Program-made: the position numbers and the translations under genes
Shown: one piece after another, positions 20,793-33,259 of the stretch
Numbering within the stretch: the first letter of the stretch is position 1
Layout: each line of letters opens with the position of its first letter
Notes under the pieces: generated by a model
Databases searched by the model: none
Told to the model about the DNA's origin: nothing
What the model saw: the letters and a program-made list of their open reading frames with translations, nothing else
Origin: Fagopyrum homotropicum
Lineage: Eukaryota; Streptophyta; Magnoliopsida; Caryophyllales; Polygonaceae
Direction of reading: 5' to 3'
Assembly: GCA_033239125.1 (NCBI GenBank)
Contig: BSWB01000008.1
Coordinates: 8,462,001-8,526,000, forward strand
DNA length: 64,000 nt

Positions 20793-21384
20793 TTACATAA
20801 AATACTTTAAAGCAATAGCAATTGAACAAACAACTACAGCCACAACACCGGCCATAAGAAGAACTCTAACAACAAAGCTTTCTAGCTCATTCTTGGCTAC
20901 ATGAGTCAATTTGATTTTCTCTATTTTAGCTTGCATAATATTCATTTGACTCTTATAAGCAGTCTTCTTCAACTTCAGTGCATTAACTTTACTTTGAATT
21001 ACTTTCTCATCCTCTTCACCATTGTTTGGTTTGAGTTGTTTATCCTTAATATCCATTGATTGCATTCAACTCTCAAATTATTATCCTGTTTTCTCAGCAA
21101 ATCTATCATTTCAATTGCACGAGGACTATAAACCTCATAATGATACCATTAAAAATAATTATAGGGGTTCACCTGTGTTGAACACAAACCCATCAATACA
21201 CACACCAATATTATCATACCATTGAAAGAAATTACAAGTTACCTTCCACTTTGATCAAGTATAGAAGCGTTTTCCATAATGTTTGCTTTCCTTCCAAGTC
21301 GTGTTCACAATTCTTGGCATGTTGACACAAGATCGACTCATCAACTGTAGAATTTCTACTCGATGATCTTGAACCCGTAGACAT
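20793..21384 (-). pseudogene. GRF-type zinc-finger protein remnant
   Basis: It starts at an ATG at 21384 with a Ser-rich leader (MSTGSRSSSR). After a frameshift comes CVNMPRIVNTTWKESKHYGK, which matches the GRF zinc-finger pattern. A possible second exon near 21175 encodes NYF, a stop, then WYHYEVYSPRAIEMIDLLRK. The last part (21065-20793) is a charged helical stretch ending in a single membrane segment, VVRVLLMAGVVAVVVCSIAIA. That order (Ser-rich start, GRF finger, coiled coil, C-terminal membrane helix) is common in small plant GRF proteins. Several frame breaks make it a pseudogene. Confidence 0.6.
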
Positions 21385-22123
21385 TGCTATCATCAACAAG
21401 TGAATCAATTGAGCGAATCGATTGAAGAAGAAACCCTAATTTGACTAAAGAGTGAATCAATGGAGATATGAAGAAGAAGCCCCTAATTTTTATGGTTGTT
21501 TATGGCTGAAGGGATGAAGAAATCCCTAATCAAATAAATCCCTAATTTTATGGTAGTTTATGGCGAAATCCCTAATCGATTTACTCTTCTGATGGATGAA
21601 TCGATAGTGACTTGTTTTTTCTTTTAGTTTTTTCTTTTTTTTATTCCAAAAAAAATCCAAGTCAGCCTCTTTGCCGAAATTTTGGCCGGAGTAAAATTTG
21701 ATGGCACCGTGTTACCTTGTATACTGAAGATTGAGGTATTTTTATTCTTGTTACAAGTTTGTGTTACAAATTTACCACCCCCTTTAGTTTGGGGTATTTT
21801 AATTTATTTTACCTTTTTTTAAAAAAACACTATAAGAAATCTAATAATTTGTTTAGTAAAATATATTTTTAAAGTTTTCATAATAATAAATTGTATAAAT
21901 ACCCCATATACATATGGAATTATAAAAAAAGAAATCAGATAAAAAAATCATATTAGATAAGATCCTTTCCATCGTCGTCTTCCATTTCCCCTTCTTTTCC
22001 ATCACTATTCAGAAAAATCACACCACTCCAATTTATGGAATCAAACAAAGCAACGATGTTGCTGGCAAGGTCTTTGTTCCTCGGAACCGCATGTAGATTA
22101 AGTACTCCCACCGGTTCATTTTA
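21385..22123. other. Upstream of GRF remnant, nothing else recognised
   Basis: AT-rich sequence with ACCCC-rich strings near 21770. No coding similarity was found. Confidence 0.35.
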
Positions 22124-23718
22124 TGAGATAGAATTGTAAAATGATATTCACAGTTTTCATTGAATTGCAACAACCAATATATACACAATACAAGGTATTG
22201 AATCCCTACAAGAAAGGAGAGTATAATATACTGAATCCCTACAGAGAAGGATAGTATAATATAAGAAAATAACAATAAGGATATCATGTGTCAATTTAGA
22301 ATATTAAGTATCCTTTAATACCCCCCGGAAAGCTGATGGTCGATCAAGAACAAGAAGCTTGGATCGAAGAAGACTGAAGCGAGCAGAGCCAAGAGGTTTC
22401 GTGAAAATATCAGCTATATGAGCGATCGATGAAACATGACGAACGGCCTCAACCTGTTCACGAACGAAGAAGTAGTCTAAGTGAATATGTTTACAGCCAG
22501 ATCCTACAACTGGGTTTTTTTACATGAATTGAGCTCCGATATTGTCACATAAGATGAGAGGTGGAGTAGACATGGAAATGCTTGCTTCAAGCCGTAAAGA
22601 GCCTTGCGAAGACAGAAAACATGAGTTGTGTGAATAGGATGCGTAAAGCCCGGAGGTTGAGCTATATATATGGTTTAATGAAGATCACCGTTGAGGAAGA
22701 CATTGTTGACATCAAGCTGACGAATAAGCCAACCTCTAGATAGAGCTAGAGTTAGAACGAGGCGGATCGTGGTTGGCTTGATTACCGGACTAAACGTGTC
22801 GAAGAAGTCGACACCTTCTTCTTGTTGAAGCCTTTTTCAACGAGACGCGCTTTGTACCGTTGGATAGTGTCGTCTGCATTATATATGTTTAGTCCTAAAA
22901 ACCCACTTAGAACCGACAAGATTAGTATTAAGAGGATGAGGGACGAGGTCCCAAGTACCATTTAGCATGAGAGCCTTATATTCATCTTGCATTGCATGGT
23001 GCCACTCGGAAATTTTGAAAGCTTGAATGAAAGTGGAAGGTTCTGTTGAAGGAATTTTGGTGGTAAAATGACACACATAGTCCTTGAGGCGTACATTGGG
23101 TATGCGGGAACGATGACTTTGACGAGATGGTGGTGTGGGAGGAGCTGGGGTAGCAAGAGAGATGTCGGGGGATGACGGGGGCGACAGGTTTGTTGAGATA
23201 GGGTTGGATAATGGAGGTGTAGGAACTGAGTAAGCTGATGTGGGTTCTGAGGGAGCTGGTGTGGGTGAGGGTATTGGTAAAGGTGAGGGATGTGTGACAT
23301 GGGAAAGGTCTAGGAGAGAGTTTATGGTGTTATGCATGGGTTGAGTATTTGACGTAGGGGTGAGTTGGTTTTGCATGGGTATGAATGGAAACGTGTCCTC
23401 ATTGAAAGCGACATGCCGAGCCACATATATACGAAAGGTGGGGATATGAAAGCAAAGATAGTCCTTGTGATTTGAGCTATATCCTAGGAAGAGACATGGA
23501 AGAGAGTGGAAATCAATTTTGTGTTTGTTGTAAGGACGTAGGAAAGGATAGCAGAGACATCCGAAAACTCGCAGGAACGAGTACAAGATACTGAATCCAT
23601 ACAGGAAAGGAGAGTATAATTTTCTGAATCCCTACAGAGAAGGATAGTATAATATAAGAAGATAACAATAAGGATATCATGTATCGATTTAGAATATTAA
23701 GTATCCTTTAATACATTT
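22124..23718 (-). mobile_element. Internally deleted Ty1/copia retrotransposon
   Basis: Direct repeats of about 135 bp (22189-22322 and 23582-23718) frame a copia coding fragment on the minus strand. The right one is the start of the 5' LTR (minus TGTATTAAAGGATAC). It breaks off directly into the middle of integrase, so the rest of that LTR, gag, protease and half of integrase are gone. The left LTR follows a GGGGGG polypurine tract and extends to about 22124. Flanks are TTTTA and TTTGA, four of five matching, so the target duplication is only possible. Confidence 0.7.
22500..23586 (-). pseudogene. Copia integrase end and reverse-transcriptase start
   Basis: The frame from 23586 begins with the integrase C-terminal motif VFGCLCYPFLRPYNKHK and LPCLFLGYSSNHKDYLC. 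It passes through a Pro/Ser/Thr-rich linker and enters the RT domain (HAMQDEYKALMLNGTWDLVP, GSKWVFRTK). After a frameshift near 22880, EEGVDFFDTFSPV, QLDVNNVFLNGDLH and KALYGLKQA are readable. The YVDD box is missing. Confidence 0.8.
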
Positions 23719-24589
23719 GAGTCTCAAATCTAGGCCTATTGTTTCTCTTCATGAGATCTTCAGTAGAAAGAAATTTCTATAACCAATTTCTCTGTTCGAT
23801 CTTGCAAATAAAATTTTGGAATATCGATCTTTCAAATTGAAATGTTGAATGGAGGCATGAAAGAATGAAAGAAATAGTAAGAAGGAGTGGGGTAGGATGG
23901 TAATGAAAATCACAGAGATTTTCAAAATTTTTCCAAATATCGTTTTGAACTATGAAGAAACACAAAATAAAACAACCATACATCAAACTAATAAGAGTTT
24001 ATAAATGTGGGTCCACATGAAAATCTACAAAAGAATCTAAAATCTATTGTAACTAGTTATTGGCATAAGCTAAATGCATAACCCTTTTTGAAAAACAGAG
24101 ATATACGTGGGAATGGATATGATCGATATGAGACGAGTATGAACATAGAATTTTATGGGATCTATATTGATGGTTTAAAAGTGTTAAATGTTTATACATT
24201 TCATGTTAATGGATGCAATTGTACAGACAATACTATGACATCAAGCATATGAAATAACAGTTCTATCGTATCACCATCATTTATCATAGTTAGTCAAGGT
24301 CGTGGAGGGATATATGAAAGTCGAGATGAGAGTGGAGAGAAGTAATTAGACACATCCTCGAATTATGAGTTGGGATCATTCGAGTTAGAGCAAGTTTTAT
24401 GGGCGTATGACAAATCACGAGTTACTCCCACGGCGGTATACTGTTCGATCAATCCGTCGGGAGCAAGGAAGAGTGACTAGTCCATATGAACTTCCATATA
24501 ATCCGTCGGGAGTAGGTCTAATACGTGGAGGGATGCCGGCCAAAATGAACCTATACGCAAATATTCAGAAGAATAACCCTACGACTAAG
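23719..24589. other. Intergenic, nothing recognised
   Basis: No gene or known repeat is identified. The short frame at 24407-24643 has no recognisable motif and runs into a repeat. Confidence 0.35.
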
Positions 24590-24950
24590 ACTGTTCAAAC
24601 GGTCCGGATCGAACCGGACCGGACCGTTTCACTGCTTGTGTGAAACCGTCCATGGGACCGGACCGTTATGGTCCGCCACGGTTCGGTCCAATAAAACGGT
24701 CCGGACCGGACCGTTTTATTTTTATGTTTTTTAAAAAAATTAAAAATATAATTTTTGTATAGATTAATTCCGGTCCGGGTTTGGACCGGACCGGATGATT
24801 TTTCAGCTCAAAATTATGTAAAAGTGTAAAAATCCGGTCCTGGTGTATTATTTTGGACCGAATCGGACCGGATTTTCACAATTATGGTCCAGGACCAGAT
24901 CAGATCATAATTTTCGGTCCGATCCAATTATGTGCGGTCCTACCTACGAC
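24590..24950. repeat. GGTCCGGACC-rich palindromic repeat
   Basis: Variants of CGGTCCGGACCGG recur throughout about 350 bp and are their own reverse complement, so many short stems can form. The layout resembles the subterminal repeats of small hAT elements, like the CCGGTTTAAACC type at 30925 and 40340 in this window. No target duplication or clear ends were found. Confidence 0.5.
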
Positions 24951-26693
24951 TTATATGTTATTTTGTATAATGTGGTACATTCCATATATCTCTAACACTC
25001 AACAAATATAGCTTTGTGATGGAGTTGCATTAGTGATTTTGTACGAGGAAATGTAAACTTGACAATAATATTTTAGGACTAAAAGTAAAGAATGATGATA
25101 TACGATTAGTAAAGTGGTGGAGTTTTGAAGGGACATGAACCTTCGTATTATATGATCAAATGCATGCGAAATATCCACATATAGCACTATAAGAGTTATT
25201 TACCCAAGATGTCGACATATAACGTTGGTCAAACTTGGCTTCTTAATTTTGACGAAGGCGTGTTCCTTGTATGTCTACTAAATACAAATATAAAAATGGG
25301 TCGGTGTAATGCAAAATGCAATACACATGTTGAAATGTAGGTACAATATAACGTTACAATCAAATCACTCCCTTTAACAAGTACCGAGGTTAAGCCACTT
25401 ACTATCTCAACTTGTCTATGTACGTACCTATTTCATATAAGGATATTTGCAATGTTTTTTATACTAATATAAAAAGGTAAGCATATTACAAGTATCAGGT
25501 TCTATAAACTGACCGACCTAGCGCATTTTTGCGAATGAGGTCTTCAACATCTTCACGAATAGTGTCGATGTCTAACATTTGATTGAATCCATACAGAGTA
25601 ATCTTATCCACAACGGTGTTAATTTTCTTGAATATGTGTTGGACGGAAGGGTGTGAAATCATTTTGAAAATATCCGAGATGATCATATTGATCATATTTT
25701 TGTCAAAACTTCTATCTCAATCACATATTCAACGTATTTCAATTTTAAAAAAGGAGATACGTCTAAGAAAACTTTACTAGATCTAAGCAAATTTTACAAT
25801 ACTTTAGTATCTTCTTTAAAAAAAAACTAAAGTACGATATTAGAACCTTGAAAAACTAACTTTATTTTTTGAATAAATTTACACATTCTCGAGAAATTTT
25901 TTTTCAAACAATTTGATTTACTAGACTTTTTCTAGTTTTTTTGTTTAGTAAATGTATCCCTTGAATAAAATTGAGTGTGTAGAGTTTGAAAATAAATACA
26001 AAAAATTAAAATATATTTATTTAATTAAAAAAATATATAGTTATCCCCTTTATTTTTTTTGTTTTCATGAGTAGAAAGATAGTACTAATTTTCACAAATG
26101 AAAATGAAAAAGAGTTGGTGATGGTCAAATGAGAAGAGGGAGAGGTCGGGAAGCAGTGGGTCCCACTAAATTACTTGGGTTCTGACATCTGACAATGATA
26201 TCCCTCTTTCTTTCTTGTCAGCCTTTGACCGTACCTCACCCGTCTATCCAATTCTTACACGTTTAATTCCTATTGGCTAACCAACACTATCCACCTCTCC
26301 TAATAACTCTCACATTTTCATTCTATTTAAACTATATTTATAATCCTAAAATCTTATACTTATGTATGTCATTTATAATCGTATTATGATATACACCAAC
26401 ACGAGCATGAATACATACAATAGTCAAGACGATAAGTTATTCGGAATAGGTGACAAAATATATATTTTAAAAAAGATTTATGGTAATACGTCCACCAATT
26501 TTATTGTTTTTATCTATCAAAAAAGAGGCGTCAAATAACTTAAGGCCAATAATATGGATCGTTCATGAAAACAAATTTTAATTCCTAAATTATACTACTC
26601 GTTGCGTAATGCATAATCACTCATCATTTTAATGCATATTTTTTTATAACTATCTACCATAATACGATTATTTTTTCGATGAATATGATGAAA

Positions 26694-26730
<37 letters not shown>

Positions 26731-26929
26731 CTTGGTTCGGGTGAGAACATTTCTTAGAATTTTCTTTTCGTCCATCTTCTTATCTTTTTATATGATACTT
26801 GATATTATAAGCATTCCATGTGGTAGTAGTATGTTACATCGCTTACATAAAATCTATCATTTTATGTCAGGTTCCTTAGTGCTTATACATATATACAATT
26901 CCACATTTTAGTAGTTTTGCTTTAAAGAC
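24951..26929. other. AT-rich intergenic stretch with a (TA)n tract
   Basis: No gene is recognised. A perfect TA microsatellite of about 26 bp lies at 26699-26724. The short minus frame at 25695-25495 has no recognisable motif. Confidence 0.4.
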
Positions 26930-29060
26930 ATTAAGCCCATGGAACACATGCCAAACGAACCATTAAGGGCAAGCCGGTTAGGCCCGTTAAGGGTCTCTAT
27001 ATGTTGTCAAAAAAATTGTCATCCCTCATCTTCACGTAACTTGAACCCACGCCAAAACCCTAGGCTCCCCTACCCCCAAACCTCTTAGTCCCTCCTCCTA
27101 GTTCATCAGCAGCGTTGTTGTCTCTCATTTCTACACGCATCACCCCAACAAACAGCCTCCTCTCCTTCGATTTCGGCAGCAACACAAAACGTGTGTTCCT
27201 CCTCGTCCTCGCGCAACAACTTAGATCGACAAACGCTTCTTCCCTCTTTGTCGAACGTAGCAACCTGCAACCTCCTATTCTCCCTTGGAACTAGTCCCTT
27301 GTTGACGGCCTTTAGCCTGCCAACAACAACAGACGAAAACATCAACCAAGCTGCCTCCTCGTTTCTGTCGAGTAGCAGCACCTCATAGATGGATCGCAAC
27401 GGAGCTTGGAGGATGGTCACAAGTGAGCTAGAGTTGGCCGTGGTTTCTCCACCTCGCCTTGGTCGTGGGTGCGCCACAACAGTGTCGCGGGTTGCCTCAG
27501 GGACAACGACCGCCTCTTCTTCTTCTCCCTCGTGCACGCGAGCACGTCGAGCCTTGCTAGTCGGGTAAGGACCTCATCCTTCTTCTTTGCATTTCCCTCC
27601 ATGTATTTACTTTGATGAGAACACCCGTTTGTGTCTTGAAACATTCCATAGAAGCCTTGGAAGATAGTTTGAGGAGCTGGTGCATTTTCAAGTTTTAAGA
27701 AGTGACAAGCAATCAACTTCGGGGCCAGATTTGGGTAGCTAGACTCTTTCGTTATAGTTGAATTTTGGATATGTTATAGTTAGAGTTGCATAGTAGAGCA
27801 TACTGAAATTTGAGATGAATCCAATGAGTGGTTTAGGAGTTATAGTTTCCCAATGTAGAGACCTCATGCAATTTTATAAGTTGTGCTAAAATATTCCTGA
27901 AATATTGCAAATGTTGAGAAAACTGCATGTTGATGTAGTTTTGTGAAGTGTATTTGAATGGGTTAGATAATCCTGATGAACTTGAGTTTTTGATATGTTG
28001 TTTATGGATATGCATAGTAGCATGTATTAAGTTTAGATAGCAATCCAACGGTTAGATTCGGATTTGTGATGTTTCAAAGTAAGGTATAAGTATAGTTTAT
28101 TTATAGAAGAGTTGTGCTAAGTTTAGGATTGTATTCTTGAAGATGGTTTGGTATTTGTGTAACCTTATGGAATAGTATTATAAGAGTAGTCACGGTCTTG
28201 CATGTGAGTAGGTATTCTCGGAATGTTTTGAATTAGGCAGCAACGTGTTAGAGTTTGAAAGTTAGACATGTTTCAAACTCAATAGATCATTTCACCTTAG
28301 AGTTAGACATCATGTATTTGAGTTTTAGTAGAAGTCTTAAGACTTCAGAGAGCCTTTAGAGATTTCCGGATCCCATGGGTAAAATCGTCTTTTCTCATAA
28401 AAGAGTCAGTTTGTTACATTTTCTTATATATTCGTTGTTGACCTAGAAGCCGAAACTTCTAGATGTCGGATGAGATATATTGATACAAGTTTCATGTTAT
28501 GATCAGGCAGTTGAGATCATATTCGGACAAGATCGAGTGATATTATTGACGGGACTTCATCTGGTTCAGGTAAGTCCTTTGGGCTTACTTAGATGCAATC
28601 TTATGTTGGTTGAATGACATGAGTGATGCTTGCTTTATGTGTTTATATTATGTTAACCATAGTTGTATAACCGACTTGTATTTGGTCCAAGAGTAATTGG
28701 CGTTGACATCATCTACTCAGCTCCCGAGGAAGACTGAGAGGTTCTCCGCGACTAAGTCAGACACGGTATACAGGGAGGGTACTGAACCACTACACATGGT
28801 ATACGGGGAGGTGCGTCGAACCACTCATATTGGATAAAGGAACGGAGGCGAGAGTCTTAGACTTCTCGTGCCACAAGCATAAAATATATTAAGAGTGTAT
28901 GACCCCAAGAAAGATAATAAACAGATTATGTGATAGCATGCTCTATGTTTACATTCCGCGTTATGTGTGTTTGTGCTTACGTATTCTTCTAATATGTGGA
29001 TTGTTTGCTAATGGTTTATCCGTGTTGTTTGCATTCCACATATCATGTGTGTGTATGTGT
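26930..29060 (+). mobile_element. Tekay-like Ty3 LTR, ends not fixed
   Basis: Positions 28240-28900 match 14940-15540 in order and orientation: TTTCAAACTC(A/G)ATAGATC, GAAACTTCTA, GATCAGGC(A/G)GTTGAGATC, CTTTGGGCTTACTTA, GAGGTTCTCC(A/G)CGAC and CTCGTGCCACA. The C- and T-rich part at 27040-27560 would be U3/R of the LTR and yields spurious reading frames. The TG start and the GGTGTTACA end seen elsewhere are not evident, so this copy is damaged. Confidence 0.5.
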
Positions 29061-30309
29061 GAATTTTTTAAGTAATGGATACAAAGTTTGAAATTGCAAA
29101 ACTAACCAGCATACTTTTCATTTTTCCAGCATAACCAATACAAATAACATAAATTAAAGAAAATCATTTCTCATCGCCAAAAACACAAGAAACGCCCTTT
29201 TTTCCCGAAACTACAACGCTTCAAACACTTATAACTTCTCTCAAATCCAAGAGATGTCTTCATTTTCGAAGTTCATTCTATTCAATTCAAGGAGTAAAAC
29301 TGTTATTTCAACTCTTCGATTAAAAACATCATCAACAACGGAGAATCAATCAGGTTTGAACTTAACAAACCTTTCAATTTAGGGTTTTAATATAGTCATA
29401 ATTATTTTTGTTCATATTTGATTTGTAAATAGATTTAAGTTTTTTTCCAATCTAATTTATATTGTTGAAAGTAGTAGAATCATTTATATTAATACTGCAT
29501 TCATGGATTGTTGAATGAATGACTTTATAGTCGGTTTTAATTTTATGTGTTATACGTTGTTAACATTGGTTAAATTAGAATATTGACGAAAAACAATAAC
29601 ATTGTTCTATCGTTTTTTTAATATTTTTAAATAATTAAACATTAAATATTATTATTATTATGAAGTTGTTGACAACACATAATCAAACAGTTCTATTATT
29701 ATATTGTTGTTGAGAGCAATTAAACACATTACTTTGGTCATATAGTGTTATTACAACACCAACACTAAGGGACATATCGACTCTATAAGTAGTTATTTTC
29801 TCAAATACTTTACAGTAATCTCAATATATATACTTTGTAAAAGTGTGTTCCTTTAGTCATCAACTACTTAGACCGTGTAAAAGTCTTTACAATTAAAGGA
29901 CGGCTAGTATGAACAACTTTGAAACATCTAAGTCTTTTATAAATCAATAACTTTTCTTCAAAAAGTTCTTGAAAATATACACTCTTAGGTGTATACATCT
30001 AAACTACAGAGTAAAGCATAAACACCCAATAATGTCGTCATCTACTATGAACCGATCATGAAAAGCCAACAAATTTTATGTAAATTACGATAATATCAAT
30101 GCTCGTGTTACATTCCAAAGGTGTATGATGTCCTTTTTCTTCATAATAGAGGACATCATAAAGTCTTTGTGGATGATTTCTTTGCCGATAGATCATCCTT
30201 CAATGATTTCTTAGCAAATTTATCAAGAGTATTTTAGCGACGTGAAGAGACTAGCATAGTGTTAAATTTGTCATTCTTTGGTTAAGAAAGGTGAAAATAG
30301 TAACTTTAA
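29061..30309. other. AT-rich intergenic, possible orphan first exon
   Basis: Most of this stretch shows nothing. At 29255-29352 (+), an ATG opens a frame MSSFSKFILFNSRSKTVIST and ends at a good donor (AG before GTTTGA). The R/S/K-rich, acid-poor start resembles a mitochondrial presequence. No continuing exon was found, so this could be a truncated gene or chance. Confidence 0.25.
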
Positions 30310-30905
30310 CGCCTTTTTTCACCATCATTCTTATGCATTTCTTGAGCATTTAGTGTAGATTTGCATTATATTATGGTAAATTTTCTTTTCTTTTGGTTTT
30401 ATGAGATATGCTCGTGTGTTCATAATATTGCACGCATTATAGGCCTTCCAAGAGCTAAAATAGAACAATTTTCGGAAGAATGTCTTTAAACCCACTAAGG
30501 TTCTCCCTACAATCAAGGAAGTCCATGTCAAGACTGAATTGATTGATATTTGATAGTGAAAAAATATAGATATCTCAAGGCTTCACATCGATCGACCCGA
30601 CTTACACCACACGCCGGCCTGATCAATCCCACCCTCTAAGCATTTGACCTTATTATTCATGGCGATGCATTTTGCTACCTATCGAGTATTTCGCTATAGC
30701 AATCGGCCCGATTTCCTTCATGAGTCGGTCCTCCAGTCCCACCGCCAATATCATATTAAATGATTTATATTTGTTATCCTTTAATCTTATCTTTCCTTAC
30801 AGATAATGTTAGTTAAAAGATAGAATTTGTATTTTTATTATTTTATTCCTTAAATATAAGGTTTAGTAGGTTAACCTTAAACCCTAAGAGGATTATGTTA
30901 TATAC
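30310..30905 (+). repeat. Second copy of the 16420-17020 dispersed repeat
   Basis: See 16420-17020 for the shared blocks. This copy lies directly left of the hAT element and has several deletions relative to the other. Confidence 0.55.
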
Positions 30906-32455
30906 CCTCCCTATATATAAGACGGTTTAGTTTTGCCGCTTTGAGTAAACCGCCGGTTGACGGTTTAAGTTTAGGTTTCAGTTTTCAAAAAAACCTAAAC
31001 CGGTGGTTTAAACCCCGTTTAAACCGCCGGCTAAACCGCCACTTTAACCATTTTTTAAATAAGGGCCCAAACCGGCGATTAAACCACCAGTTTGGAAAAG
31101 GAGTCGTTTTAAAAGCAACGACTCTTTCAAAGAGCTGTTAGCGGGCCCCACATGTGGCTAGTAGCCGTTGCACATGACTAGCCGTGCACATGTGGTTTTT
31201 ATATTATTATAATTTTTTTAACTAATGAGAAAGGCTGTAAAAAAAACCTCACCCCTTTCATATAAATACTTAACCCCTCTTCCACTTTATCCCACACCAT
31301 CTTCCTACATTCTCAACTCTCTCTACTACTCTCAATCTCGTATTCTCATAATTATCGATTTATTGTCTTTCTCGAATTCATCTCTCAATCTCGTAATGGC
31401 AAATTCGGGTGACAACCTTCCTTCCCAATTCTTCCCTAACACCCAAGAAAGCGAAACTCAAATGCCCGAAATGTCACAAGAGGCATTTTGACAAGTTCCT
31501 CAACCGAAAATGCTTCCATTTGACATTTTTACGAAGCATTACACGAAGGGTGAGATGGTGAACAAATATTGTCATGTTTCAGTCAACTATTTTTCAAAGG
31601 TGTACAAGTGGAGGGTGAAGGACGGCTACGGAACTTTGTAAATCCACATGCAAAAAATCCATCCTGAGAAGCTATGGATATCACGGGGATAATATCAATT
31701 GTCCCACGGACTTGCATCTTCTTCCTCTCAATCTCCTTTATTTATGTATAACCATAGTGAAAAAAGTTTAAGATTATCCGATGTTATATGTTCTCATACA
31801 TTTCCATTTTCTTATGTGGAATATGAAGAAGTTTGAACATATAACACCAAATATCTTCAGTTTTGTTTAAACCAACTTCTTGCAAAACCGTTTCCAAATT
31901 AGTTTCAAAATCTTACGAACAGAAGAAAAGAAAGAAAAATTCTTTCAATTTTGGCATCTTTTTCGCATCAAGTTTTATTTGTAGTGATATTTGGAGTACA
32001 CAATCTCAAAAAGATTTTTACATGGGCATTACTTTACATTTTTACATGGGCATCACATAAGTTTACATGGCCATTTCAACCAAAGACACGATGCCACAAA
32101 CATTCCAAACCTGATAAAACGGTTTTACAAAAATTTAATTTACAAGGTTGAGTTTTTTCATATTCTTTTGATAACACCGCCGCCGTAAACCAATTGGTCA
32201 AGAAGGCGGAACAATATTTTTGAACTCCTTTTACTCATTAAAGATGTGCATGTCATATTTTAAACTTATGTGTTCAAGATGAACTTAAGATTTTAGCGGT
32301 TATGCTAACCCCATCACCAACGTTATTGATCATATTTTTCACTCCTCCGATTTGAGAAAAAAATGGAGAACATTATGTTTACAAAATAATGTTCATCCAA
32401 TTGCATTTTCAAAAGATATTGGAACTCGTTGGAACTCTTCTTATAAATTATTTAG

Positions 32456-32665
32456 GAGCGATTTTATCCGGCGCCGGCGCATTGCGAGTGCGCGCAAGGG
32501 CTCGCGCACTCGCAATGCGCGCGCGCGAGGCATCGCGCGCTGGCGCAGCGCGCCTGCGCGTAGGCGCGCGCACGCGCAAGGCGCCTGCGCGCAGGCTCGC
32601 GCGTTGGGCCTGCGCGAGGCCCATGCGCGCGCCCAGCCCGCCTCCGCGCCTATTTAAGGAGGCGC
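32456..32665. repeat. GC-rich left terminal region of MULE B
   Basis: About 200 bp of alternating GCGC sequence with overlapping palindromes, such as TGCGAGTGCGCGCAAGGGC meeting its complement about 15 bp later, and CCGCGCC/GGCGCGG around TATTTAA. All six frames are open because stop codons are absent, so the reading frames here mean nothing. The matching right end is 36600-36705. Confidence 0.7.
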
Positions 32666-32798
32666 GGAGGCCGGCCTCCCTTGCCCTTTTCTTCCCCGCT
32701 TCCGCTCCGCGTTCTTTGCCCTCGTCGCGCACTTCCGTTGCCCTAGTTTTTTTTTTCGCTTTTTTTATCCATTTCTTTTTTTTTCGATACGTCCAACA

Positions 32799-33195
32799 AT
32801 GGAGGAAGATTCAGCTATCGAGAGATCTAGGAGTAGACCACTTGTGAATCGATTCCAGGTTAGTTAATATTGTTTTTTTATTATTTATTTATTTTTTGCA
32901 TTATACTTGAAACTATTTAGTTTAGTTAGGTTTGGCTAGTTAGGAATAATTGTAATTGGACTATTATCGATAGTTAGTATTATTGAAAGTACTTAGTTTA
33001 GTTAGGTTCGGCTAGTTAGGAATAATTGTAATTCGACTATTATCGATAGTTAGTATTATTGAAAGTACTTAGTTTAGTTAGGTTCGGCTAGTTAGGAATA
33101 ATTGTAATTCGACTATTATCGATAGTTAGTATTATTGAAAGTACTTAGTTTAGTTAGGTTCGGCTAGTTAGGAATAATTGTATGATAGTTAATGT

Positions 33196-33259
<64 letters not shown>

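Noticed and set aside
25495..25695. 66-codon minus-strand frame
   Set aside because: No motif, no splice context and no codon pattern that sets it apart from background.
27060..27720. Overlapping frames of 65-143 codons
   Set aside because: They sit in the C- and T-rich part of a Tekay-like LTR and show no conserved domain.
32352..32847. Overlapping 94-152 codon frames on both strands
   Set aside because: They lie mostly in the GC-rich terminal region of MULE B, where stop codons are rare in all frames. Only the first codons of the 32352 frame are real hAT sequence.
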